Below are positions 1 to 4,909 of a DNA stretch of 5,470 bases, piece by piece (the stretch's first letter is position 1; every line of letters starts with the position of its first letter). The stretch comes from an uncultured Sulfitobacter sp. (lineage in GTDB: Bacteria > Pseudomonadota > Alphaproteobacteria > Rhodobacterales > Rhodobacteraceae): positions 1 to 5,470 of the forward strand of contig CALAIJ010000132.1 in NCBI GenBank assembly GCA_937923365.1, in the 5' to 3' direction. The notes below the pieces were generated by a model that saw only the letters and a program-made list of their open reading frames with translations, was not told the DNA's origin and did no database searches. Both the position numbers and the translations under genes were made by a program.

Positions 1-563
1 TTGACCTGCGGCTGGTAATGCGAGGTGGAGGGCGCCTTGGGGGTGTATTTGCCCGTCGCAAACTGCACGTCCTTGGGGATGTCCACCAGAACGGGGCCGG
101 GGCGGCCGGATGTGGCCACGTGGAAGGCCTCGTGCAGCACGCCCGACAGCTTGTCGGTCTCTTTCACCAGCCAGTTGTGTTTGGTGCAAGGCCGCGTGAT
201 GCCAACGGTGTCGGCCTCCTGAAAGGCGTCAGAGCCGATCATGAACGTGGGCACCTGACCCGTCAGAACAACAATCGGGATACTGTCCAGCAAGGCATCC
301 GTCAGGCCCGTCACCGCGTTGGTGGCACCGGGGCCTGAGGTGACCAGAACCACACCCGGCTTGCCGGTGGAGCGCGCATAGCCTTCGGCAGCATGCACCG
401 CACCTTGTTCGTGGCGCACCAGAATGTGCTTGATCGAATTTTGCTGAAACACCTCATCGTAGATGGGTAGTACAGCGCCGCCGGGATACCCGAATACGGT
501 ATCGACACCTTGATCAATCAAGGCTTGAACGATCATTTTCGCTCCGGTCATTTGGCGTGTCAT
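1..563 (-). CDS. ilvI: Acetolactate synthase large subunit, N-terminal 187 codons (runs off left edge)
   Basis: Catalytic subunit of acetohydroxyacid synthase, a ThDP- and FAD-dependent cytoplasmic enzyme that condenses pyruvate with pyruvate or 2-oxobutyrate, the first common step of valine, leucine and isoleucine synthesis. Visible family motifs are [13 protein letters not shown] (residues 24-36), [15 protein letters not shown] (from residue 50; Glu52 is the expected ThDP-activating glutamate), [20 protein letters not shown], then the [16 protein letters not shown] and [12 protein letters not shown] blocks. This is most of the N-terminal pyrimidine-binding domain; the family is usually about 570-590 residues, so the rest lies outside the window. 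I chose the ATG at 563 because GGAG (572-575) lies 8 nt upstream. In-frame ATGs at 587 and 602 lack such a site. Expression is probably controlled by the leader attenuator at 603-702. The small subunit ilvH probably follows, but it is not visible. The symbol could equally be ilvB or ilvG. Confidence 0.95.
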   Translation of the reverse strand, partial: MTRQMTGAKMIVQALIDQGVDTVFGYPGGAVLPIYDEVFQQNSIKHILVRHEQGAVHAAEGYARSTGKPGVVLVTSGPGATNAVTGLTDALLDSIPIVVLTGQVPTFMIGSDAFQEADTVGITRPCTKHNWLVKETDKLSGVLHEAFHVATSGRPGPVLVDIPKDVQFATGKYTPKAPSTSHYQPQV

Positions 564-602
564 CTGCTTTTCTCCATCATCGAGCATTTCGTGTTTACGC
601 AT

Positions 603-628
603 AAAAAAACCCCCGATCTTGTCGGGGG
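603..628 (-). terminator. Attenuator terminator of the ilv leader
   Basis: On the minus strand, CCCCCGA and TCGGGGG form a perfect 7-bp stem (622-628 with 610-616) around a 5-nt CAAGA loop, followed directly by seven T residues (603-609). This is a textbook intrinsic terminator. It sits between the leader peptide stop and the synthase start, so it can act as the conditional terminator of the attenuator and not as the end of an upstream gene. Confidence 0.9.
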
Positions 629-670
629 CGCATGGGTCAGACTATGGTCAACCGTTACCGGCCCATGCGC
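628..670 (-). promoter_or_regulatory. Alternative RNA stem of the ilv attenuator
   Basis: A perfect 9-bp inverted repeat, GCGCATGGG (662-670 on the minus strand) with CCCATGCGC (628-636), separated by 25 nt. The 5' arm overlaps the last leader codons (Lys-Arg-Met-Gly), so a ribosome reaching the stop codon would cover it, whereas a ribosome stalled at the first Val codons would leave it free. The 3' arm abuts the terminator stem and shares its first base (628). It is therefore the best candidate for the anti-termination partner, although the overlap with the terminator is only one base. Confidence 0.65.
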
Positions 671-702
671 TTGTGTCCTACAATGACGACTAGTGTTGTC
701 AC
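655..702 (-). CDS. ilv attenuation leader peptide
   Basis: A 15-codon reading frame starting with GTG and ending in TAA. It encodes (f)M-T-T-L-V-V-I-V-G-H-K-R-M-G-R. Five consecutive residues (L-V-V-I-V) are exactly the three amino acids made by the downstream pathway. A strong Shine-Dalgarno AAAGGAG (711-717) lies 8 nt before the GTG. An inverted repeat and an intrinsic terminator follow before the synthase start. This is the classic layout of a ribosome-mediated attenuator: ribosomes slowed at Val/Ile/Leu codons when charged tRNA is scarce change the folding of the leader RNA and allow read-through. The peptide itself need have no function. The reading and layout are directly visible; the regulatory role is inferred from known ilv leaders in proteobacteria. 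Confidence 0.88.
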   Translation of the reverse strand: MTTLVVIVGHKRMGR

Positions 703-730
703 GTGTGTTGCTCCTTTAAGCTGCGGGGAC

Positions 731-757
731 ATTATGAGCGCACAGAAAGGGCGTCAA
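731..757 (-). promoter_or_regulatory. Candidate sigma70-type promoter of the ilv leader transcript
   Basis: On the minus strand, TTGACG (752-757) is a 5/6 match to the -35 consensus. It is followed 15 bp later by CATAAT (731-736), a 5/6 match to -10. The spacing is a little short; a shifted -10 TAATGT would give 17 bp but match less well. A start near 724 would put the leader ribosome-binding site (711-717) within the first 15 nt of the transcript, as usual for short attenuator leaders. I see no operator next to it. Confidence 0.6.
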
Positions 758-876
758 CCGCTAAGTTGCGGAAATAATGTCGTGGAGGCATGATTTTGCG
801 ACATTTTATTGCGGCTAATGCTGTTGTCGCGCAATGTCAGGAAAAATAAAGGCTCATTTCAGTCGCTCGAAGGCCG

Positions 877-1641
877 TTAATCAAGTTCCTGCATCATACT
901 GACGTCCTGGCGGGCCTCTTGCGCCAGCGTGCGCACTTCTTCGGCCAGACCTTTGAATTCCTGTGCAATCACCGACAGGCCGCGGCCACGGTCGCCGATA
1001 TGCGACGCTTCTACAGAGGCATTCAACGACACAAGGCGCACATGGGTGCCGATCCGTTCCAGCCGGGTCAGCCGTTCGCTTAACGCGGCTGCGGCGGCTT
1101 GGGTGCGCGCCAGGCGTTTGCTTTGGTCCTTGTCATAGGCGTGCCACATGAACAGGCACAGACCCGTGATTGCGGAGTGAAACGACTGGCGCGCCACGCG
1201 CCTGTGTTCGCGCAAGGCTGCAGACTGGTCGGTGCTGCCCGATTGCGCCGCGATCACCAGCCGTTGAGTCAATTGATTGACCCGTCTGATCACTGCGAGG
1301 TCTTGGGGGTTTTCCTGCGCAAGCAAATTCATCCAGCGCGCCAAGAGGGGATGGATCCCCTTATAGGGTGTGCCCGTCTCAAGGATATTGACCACGTTGT
1401 CGAATGTGTCCGCCTCCGTTGCGAGCAGATCAAGACAATCCTGCGTTTCCGTTTGCGTGTCAGGCTGGTGTGGATCGGGGCGGTGGATCAAAGTGCCAAG
1501 CAACCCGATGCGGATCACCTTGGAGCGCAGGTCGTAGAGTTGCTCAATCGCGAACTGTACGTTTTCATAAGAAAACTGCCCGTCTTTGGCGGCCCTGAGG
1601 GCGTCTTGCGTTGGGGTGTCAAAAGACGCCGGTGCGTTCAT
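877..1641 (-). CDS. Soluble protein with C-terminal MCP-like tip, function unknown
   Basis: 254 residues. The ATG at 1641 is preceded by AAGGA (1648-1652) with 6 nt spacing. The frame could extend to an ATG at 1725, but that has no ribosome-binding site. Residues about 173-250 form a charged helical stretch ending in VRLVSLNASVEASHIGDRGR (201-220) and GLSVIAQEFKGLAEEVRTLA (221-240). This matches the signalling-tip consensus of methyl-accepting chemotaxis proteins (LALNAAIEAARAGExGRGFAVVAxEVRxLAE). The chain stops about 14 residues after that motif, so the returning helix of a normal receptor is missing. There is no transmembrane segment, no HAMP domain and no recognisable sensor domain; the N-terminal 170 residues are mostly predicted helix that I do not recognise. 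No che genes are nearby. It may be a cytoplasmic signalling or scaffold protein. Contact with CheA/CheW is possible but unproven. Confidence 0.8.
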   Translation of the reverse strand: MNAPASFDTPTQDALRAAKDGQFSYENVQFAIEQLYDLRSKVIRIGLLGTLIHRPDPHQPDTQTETQDCLDLLATEADTFDNVVNILETGTPYKGIHPLLARWMNLLAQENPQDLAVIRRVNQLTQRLVIAAQSGSTDQSAALREHRRVARQSFHSAITGLCLFMWHAYDKDQSKRLARTQAAAAALSERLTRLERIGTHVRLVSLNASVEASHIGDRGRGLSVIAQEFKGLAEEVRTLAQEARQDVSMMQELD

Positions 1642-1785
1642 TTGGGGTCCTTCACCAAAGGGGGCGGCCAAAACGATGTGCAGCCCAAACAGTGCCCGCG
1701 ACATGGCAACGCTCTGACATGCCACGGGCGGTCAGGTACACTCTGCACAGAAAAAGCCTAACAAATTGTCTAGCGGGGGCAGGCG

Positions 1786-2607
1786 TTAGCGGCTGCGGGG
1801 GCCTACATCGGGCAGCGCGATGTTTGCCACCTGCTCTGCAATCGGGTCATTGGACAGTGGGTGGATGTCCGGCTTGAAGTTCTGCGGATCACGCATCTTC
1901 TGCCATGTGCCGCCCAGATAGACCTCAAGCCCCGAAAACTTGGCCTTGTAGCCCATCTTTTGGCTGCCCGGCACCCAATAGCCCAGATAGACGTAAGGCA
2001 GTTTGGCCGCGCGGGCGATCTCGATATGGTCAAGGATGATGTAGTTGCCCAAGCCATCCTTGGGACGGTCAGGCGTGTAGAACGAATAGACCATGCTGAC
2101 CCCATCGCCCAGCACATCCGTCAGGCACACGCCGATCAGGTCTTTGGTGTCGGGGTCGGTATACTCCACCACACGGCTGCGGATCGGCGTTTCCTCGATC
2201 ATCGCGGCGAATTCAAAGACGTCCATATCCGCCATGCCGCCATCCGCGTGGCGGCTGTCCAGGTAGCGGCGGAAAAGCTCGTACTGGTCTTCGGTAGCCC
2301 AAGGCGATGTCGCGCGCCGCTGCAGATGTCTGGAGCGTTTGAGGATGCGCTTCTGGCTGCGGCTGGGTTCAAACGCGGCCACGTCGATGCGCGCCGACAG
2401 ACAGGCTGCGCAATCCGCGCATGACGGCCGGTAGAGCACGTTTTGCGACCGCCGGAAGCCTTGGCCAGACAGGCTGTCATTCAGATCGCCCGCATTCTCA
2501 CCTTGCAAAGCAGTGAACAGTTTCCGCTCCATCCGGCCGTCCAGATAGGGGCAGGGCTGGGGCGCTGTTACATAGAACTGCGTGGTTAAGGGAAGTGTAT
2601 GGCGCAT
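1786..2607 (-). CDS. bpt: Aspartate/glutamate leucyltransferase (Bpt/ATE family)
   Basis: 273 residues, full length for bacterial Bpt. The enzyme moves leucine from Leu-tRNA to proteins with N-terminal Asp or Glu, making an N-degron that ClpS delivers to ClpAP. It is cytoplasmic. The N-terminal ATE domain shows PCPYLDGR (18-25) with Cys19, and the Cys cluster C63-x2-C66-x2-C69 in [16 protein letters not shown], followed by a basic stretch (84-98). The C-terminal GNAT-like transferase domain carries [20 protein letters not shown] (174-193), [20 protein letters not shown] (205-224) and [10 protein letters not shown] chose ATG 2607. An in-frame TTG at 2661 would extend the frame, but it falls in the candidate -35 hexamer at 2656-2661, upstream of the likely transcription start. 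The SD is weak (CGGA, 5 nt before ATG). The neighbouring same-strand gene starts 144 bp downstream and need not be cotranscribed. Arginyltransferase activity cannot be excluded from sequence alone, hence the alternative name ATE. Confidence 0.95.
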   Translation of the reverse strand: MRHTLPLTTQFYVTAPQPCPYLDGRMERKLFTALQGENAGDLNDSLSGQGFRRSQNVLYRPSCADCAACLSARIDVAAFEPSRSQKRILKRSRHLQRRATSPWATEDQYELFRRYLDSRHADGGMADMDVFEFAAMIEETPIRSRVVEYTDPDTKDLIGVCLTDVLGDGVSMVYSFYTPDRPKDGLGNYIILDHIEIARAAKLPYVYLGYWVPGSQKMGYKAKFSGLEVYLGGTWQKMRDPQNFKPDIHPLSNDPIAEQVANIALPDVGPRSR

Positions 2608-2632
2608 GGGAATCCGGTTTGGTTCGGACGCG

Positions 2633-2661
2633 AGTGTAGCAATGCGGTTTCGGCGCGCCAA
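2633..2661 (-). promoter_or_regulatory. Candidate promoter of bpt
   Basis: On the minus strand, TTGGCG (2656-2661) and TACACT (2633-2638) each match sigma70 hexamers at 4 of 6 positions, with an optimal 17-bp spacer. The predicted start near 2626 gives an untranslated leader of about 18 nt before ATG 2607, which supports that start codon. Confidence 0.45.
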
Positions 2662-2753
2662 GTGCTGAATCTGGGGAGGCAGACAAAGGTCTCAGCGGAT
2701 CGTTTAGATTGCGCGGGTCAGGCAGCCGCACAATGGCGCGGAGGGCCAGCGGC

Positions 2754-3191
2754 TTAGCGCAGGCGGCGGCGATTTAGCATCGCAGTGCCAAGGACCAGAT
2801 CGCTTAGACCCTGACACCGCGCGGATGTGGCCATCAGCACCATCGACACAAGCTGCACCAGAAAGATGCCGATCGATAGGGAATAGCCGAGGGTATGAAA
2901 GAACGCCAAGCCAAGGTCCAAAGGCTGGTCCGCCGTATCGCGCAACTCAATCGACATCAGGCGCATGCCCCATGTGGCAGACCCGTTGGCTAGCGTAATC
3001 ACGCGGTAGACAAAGCTGACCACAAGCCACAGAAGTGGCAGGAAAAACAGGGCGGTGAAGGCGGTAAACGGAATGATCAGCAGGCAGAAACCCGCAATGA
3101 CAACTGCATCAAGCACCCAGGCCAGCAGGCGCTTCATCGCCACACCTTCGTAGAATTCCGGTTGCATGTCAGGGTCGGGCAGGCGGGTCAT
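2754..3191 (-). CDS. RDD family integral membrane protein
   Basis: 145 residues, ATG at 3191 with GGAAAG (3199-3204) 7 nt upstream. The RDD signature is visible. RLLAWVLDAVV (21-31) opens the first membrane helix with the conserved Arg21 and Asp28. TWGMRLMSIELRD (73-85) is the conserved inter-helix block. GLSDLVLGTAML (128-139) is the C-terminal motif. Hydrophobic stretches are at about 23-41, 43-65 and 96-121; the chain ends in a basic tail (NRRRLR). RDD proteins are small inner-membrane proteins of mostly unknown function; some have been linked to ion transport or stress tolerance, and nothing here selects a substrate. It lies 52 bp downstream of a DUF2852 gene on the same strand and is probably cotranscribed with it, with a small hairpin in the gap. 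Confidence 0.88.
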   Translation of the reverse strand: MTRLPDPDMQPEFYEGVAMKRLLAWVLDAVVIAGFCLLIIPFTAFTALFFLPLLWLVVSFVYRVITLANGSATWGMRLMSIELRDTADQPLDLGLAFFHTLGYSLSIGIFLVQLVSMVLMATSARCQGLSDLVLGTAMLNRRRLR

Positions 3192-3220
3192 TTGAGTGCT
3201 TTCCGTAAGTGAATGGAACG

Positions 3221-3239
3221 CCCATGCAAACTGCATGGG
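3221..3239 (-). repeat. Intercistronic 8-bp hairpin
   Basis: A perfect inverted repeat, CCCATGCA and TGCATGGG with a 3-nt loop, between the stop of the DUF2852 gene (3244) and the RDD start (3191). There is no T-run after it on the minus strand, so it is more likely an RNA-stabilising or partially attenuating intercistronic hairpin than a full terminator. Confidence 0.5.
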
Positions 3240-3243
3240 AGGC

Positions 3244-3687
3244 TTAGGCGTTGGTGCGTTCGCGGACACGCTCGGCGCGTTCGTCCATGAAGTCGTCGAA
3301 CTCCGACTTGTCCTTGGCATCGCGCAGGCGGGTCAGGAAGGTCCCGAAATTCTGCTGCTCCTGCTCAAGCCGGTCGATCATGTCTGTGCGGTAGGCGTCA
3401 AAGCTCGCGTTGCCACTGGATTTCTGCGCGGCGGTGGGCATCAGCGACTGCACGGCCTCCTCGACAGTGCGGGGCGGGGCGGAGGGCGTGCCCGTGGGCG
3501 CGAAACCGCCGCGCCAAGCAAGAATGATCGCGATGGCCACACCCGCAGGCCAGAAGATATTCAATGCCACGATCGTCACCGGAATGGCAAAGGCTGCAAA
3601 TAGCACCGTGGAGAGGACCTGCACGGACACAGGCATTTGCGCGTGCCCGGTACCGTCTGGGGCGTTGTTTTCGGCGTCAACTGTCAT
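3244..3687 (-). CDS. DUF2852-type membrane protein, copy A
   Basis: 147 residues, function unknown. ATG at 3687 with AGGGA about 8 nt upstream. After a short polar N-terminus comes a hydrophobic segment (about 20-58) containing FWPAGVAIAIILAW (45-58). A Pro/Ser/Thr-rich linker (60-90) follows, then a highly charged, probably coiled-coil tail: GNASFDAYR (92-100), RLEQEQQNF (106-114) and FLTRLRDAKDKSEFDDFMDE (117-136). The arrangement FWPxG in a membrane helix followed by FDAY-RLE-AKDK-EFDxFM is what I know from alphaproteobacterial DUF2852 proteins (named by recognition). It is paralogous to the gene at 3766-4197: 35 of 49 residues are identical in the tail by my count. Its membrane part and linker have diverged more. 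It probably forms a two-gene unit with the RDD gene. Confidence 0.8.
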   Translation of the reverse strand: MTVDAENNAPDGTGHAQMPVSVQVLSTVLFAAFAIPVTIVALNIFWPAGVAIAIILAWRGGFAPTGTPSAPPRTVEEAVQSLMPTAAQKSSGNASFDAYRTDMIDRLEQEQQNFGTFLTRLRDAKDKSEFDDFMDERAERVRERTNA

Positions 3688-3720
3688 GGTCCTGGTCCCT
3701 GTTCAGGTGTGGATGTGCTG

Positions 3721-3751
3721 AAAACGGGCGCCCTGATCGCGCAGGGCGCCC
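3721..3751 (-). terminator. Intrinsic terminator after DUF2852 copy B
   Basis: A perfect 10-bp GC-rich stem, GGGCGCCCTG and CAGGGCGCCC, with a 6-nt loop (3726-3751). On the minus strand it is followed by G-TTTT (3721-3725). It lies 14 bp past the stop codon of the gene at 3766-4197 and about 40 bp before the start of copy A. It should end or strongly reduce transcription between the two paralogs. The T-run is short, so some read-through is possible. Confidence 0.8.
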
Positions 3752-3765
3752 GCAAGGCATCTAGA

Positions 3766-4197
3766 TTATGCAGGCCGTTTCTTTGGCGCGTCGGCCGTAT
3801 CATCCGTGCGCTTGGCGCGTTCGTCCATGAACTGGTCAAACTCGGCCTTGTCTTTGGCTTCGCGCAGACGTGTCAGGAAGTCCTCGAAGTTGGTCTGTTC
3901 GTCCTCAAGGCGGCGCAGCGTGTCGGCTTTGTAGGCGTCAAAAGCGGCGTTGCCTGTGGTGCGCGTTGTCATGAGGCGCGCGGTGCTGCGGCTGCAGGAT
4001 TTTCCGGTAAACATACGTTTGCTCCAAATCATGTACATCAGAAGGGCGAGGCCGACAGGCCAGAAGAAGATAAAGCCGAGGACCATCGCGGCGATCCATG
4101 CGCCTTTGCCTTTTTCGTCCAGCCAACCTTCGGAGCGCGACAACCAAGAGCCGCGCGGGGCGTAGTCGGCATTGGGGTATGTGGTGTTCATGTGCAT
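3766..4197 (-). CDS. DUF2852-type membrane protein, copy B
   Basis: 143 residues from ATG 4197; an ATG two codons later (4191) is an equal alternative, since AAAGG lies 4 nt before the first and 10 nt before the second. One clear membrane segment, WIAAMVLGFIFFWPVGLALL (34-53), continues into MYMIWSKRM and carries the FWPxG motif. A Ser/Thr/Arg-rich linker follows. The charged tail contains GNAAFDAYK (82-90), RLEDEQTNF (96-104) and FLTRLREAKDKAEFDQFMDE (107-126), and the C-terminus is lysine-rich. It looks like the more typical family member of the pair. Role unknown; a single-span inner-membrane protein with a cytoplasmic helical tail is the simplest topology. Its upstream region carries two operator-like repeats and a candidate promoter, and a strong terminator follows, so it appears to be a separately regulated single-gene unit. 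Confidence 0.82.
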   Translation of the reverse strand: MHMNTTYPNADYAPRGSWLSRSEGWLDEKGKGAWIAAMVLGFIFFWPVGLALLMYMIWSKRMFTGKSCSRSTARLMTTRTTGNAAFDAYKADTLRRLEDEQTNFEDFLTRLREAKDKAEFDQFMDERAKRTDDTADAPKKRPA

Positions 4198-4232
4198 CAA
4201 GCCTTTCTATAAGTGGCGGGCCTGATCGCGGC

Positions 4233-4247
4233 CCCTGCGGTGCAGGG
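4233..4247 (-). repeat. Small hairpin in the 5' leader of DUF2852 copy B
   Basis: CCCTGC and GCAGGG around a 3-nt loop, about 36 nt before the start codon. It may lie at the very 5' end of the mRNA if the promoter at 4251-4279 is used. The flanking 10-mer CCTGATCGCG (4221-4230) also occurs in the terminator after this gene (3733-3742). Significance unclear. Confidence 0.3.
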
Positions 4248-4250
4248 CGG

Positions 4251-4279
4251 TTAATGTGAATGCCCTTTACATCTATCAA
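4251..4279 (-). promoter_or_regulatory. Candidate promoter of DUF2852 copy B
   Basis: On the minus strand, TTGATA (4274-4279, 5/6 match to -35), a 17-bp spacer and CATTAA (4251-4256, 3/6 match to -10). The spacer is almost entirely occupied by one 21-bp near-palindromic element, which would make a regulator bound there a natural repressor. The weak -10 keeps confidence low. Confidence 0.35.
4252..4272 (-). repeat. Operator-like 21-bp element, proximal copy
   Basis: On the minus strand it reads ATGTAAA-N5-TTCACATTA. It matches the distal copy at 17 of 21 positions, including all 16 outside the N5. The core 19 bp is a near-palindrome (7 of 9 arm positions symmetric) centred at 4263. It overlaps the candidate promoter of DUF2852 copy B. 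The size and dyad symmetry fit a dimeric helix-turn-helix regulator; I cannot name it. Confidence 0.6.
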
Positions 4280-4309
4280 AATGGCCATGGCGGCGGGGAT
4301 TGCAAGAGA

Positions 4310-4330
4310 TAATGTGAAAGGTTTTTACAT
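4310..4330 (-). repeat. Operator-like 21-bp element, distal copy
   Basis: Second copy of ATGTAAA-N5-TTCACATTA in the same orientation, with its dyad centre at 4321, 58 bp from the proximal centre (about 5.5 helical turns). An isolated extra half-site AATGTG occurs at 4354-4359. Both copies lie in the 184-bp gap between ybaK and DUF2852 copy B, so this gene is the likely target. Confidence 0.6.
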
Positions 4331-4381
4331 TTTTCACGCAAGGCATTGATCTCAATGTGTTTAATCTGAAATTAGAGCCGG

Positions 4382-4852
4382 TCATCTTGCCGTAAATCGG
4401 GCCACTTCCGCGCCCGAAAGGGCCTGCATCTGTGCCGGAGGCAGCGCGAAAACGTGATGCGGTGTGCCCGCAGCAGCCCAAACCTCGGCAAACTCCAGCA
4501 GGCGCGGATCAAACCACGCGCGCGGTGGTGTCAGGTGCCCGATGGGGGCCACGCCACCAATGGCGAAACCGGTTTGCGCACGGATCAGCGCCGCGTCGGC
4601 TTTGCCTAGCGGCTCTCCTGCCAAAGCGGAGGCGCGTGCCACATCTACCTGATTGCCGCCCGCGGTCACGAACAACAGGGCCTTGCCGCTCTGCGCGCCA
4701 GCAAAGATGATGGATTTTGCGATCTGGTCGACCGCGCAGCCGATGGCCGTCGCAGCATCCGCCGCTGTGCGCGCCAATGTCGTCTCTACGATGCGGGGGG
4801 TGATCCCTGCGGCTTGCAATGTGGCGCAGACGCGCTTGCGGCTCTTGCTCAT
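4382..4852 (-). CDS. ybaK: YbaK/EbsC-type aminoacyl-tRNA deacylase
   Basis: 156 residues, single-domain trans-editing factor. Family members hydrolyse mischarged tRNA, typically Cys-tRNA(Pro), in the cytoplasm to keep translation accurate. Supporting motifs: the N-terminal helix with KRVCATLQAAGI, the QIAKSIIF strand with Lys46 (the conserved, functionally critical lysine of YbaK), the core GKALLFVTAGGNQVDVARAS (57-75), and FAIGGVAPIGH (96-106), the conserved Gly-Gly-x-x-Pro substrate loop. The C-terminal DPRLLEFAEVWAAAGTPHHV region also fits. ATG 4852 is chosen; an in-frame TTG at 4870 is unlikely. No clear Shine-Dalgarno precedes the ATG. The gene is divergent from glnE with 28 bp between start codons. 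The substrate (Cys-tRNA(Pro), or others as in ProX and related subfamilies) cannot be fixed by eye, so the symbol denotes the family. Confidence 0.88.
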   Translation of the reverse strand: MSKSRKRVCATLQAAGITPRIVETTLARTAADAATAIGCAVDQIAKSIIFAGAQSGKALLFVTAGGNQVDVARASALAGEPLGKADAALIRAQTGFAIGGVAPIGHLTPPRAWFDPRLLEFAEVWAAAGTPHHVFALPPAQMQALSGAEVARFTAR

Positions 4853-4880
4853 GGGGCGAATGTGCCGCAATGCTGGAGGG

Positions 4881-4909
4881 ATGACAAATGCTCTTTCCAG
4901 TCAGATCAA
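4881..4909 (-). promoter_or_regulatory. Candidate promoter of ybaK inside the 5' end of glnE
   Basis: On the minus strand, TTGATC (4904-4909) and TGTCAT (4881-4886) each match consensus at 4 of 6 positions with a 17-bp spacer. Its -10 covers the glnE start codon. The implied start near 4874 gives a leader of about 22 nt. Confidence 0.35.

Noticed and set aside
796..838. Imperfect AT-rich inverted repeats between the MCP-tip gene and the ilv promoter
   Set aside because: Several overlapping short pairings (TTGCGACA/TGTCGC-GCAA, GACATT/AATGTC) exist but need bulges and have no T-run, so I do not call a terminator or operator.
1099..1761. 220-codon plus-strand open frame
   Set aside because: It is antisense to the MCP-tip gene, which has a good ribosome-binding site and recognisable motifs; the plus-strand translation shows no family features.
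1752..1780. Possible weak terminator after bpt
   Set aside because: A five-T run follows a region that folds only as a short stem with a bulge and wobble pairs; not convincing by eye.
1861..2424. 187-codon plus-strand open frame
   Set aside because: It lies antisense inside bpt, whose protein is unmistakable; long antisense frames are expected in high-GC DNA.
3637..4212. 191-codon plus-strand open frame spanning the DUF2852 pair
   Set aside because: It crosses a terminator and runs antisense to a recognised gene; its translation looks like reverse-frame noise.
4310..4330. PpsR/CrtJ-type site
   Set aside because: The half-sites TGT and ACA are separated by 11 bases, not the 12 of the PpsR consensus, and no photosynthesis gene is nearby.
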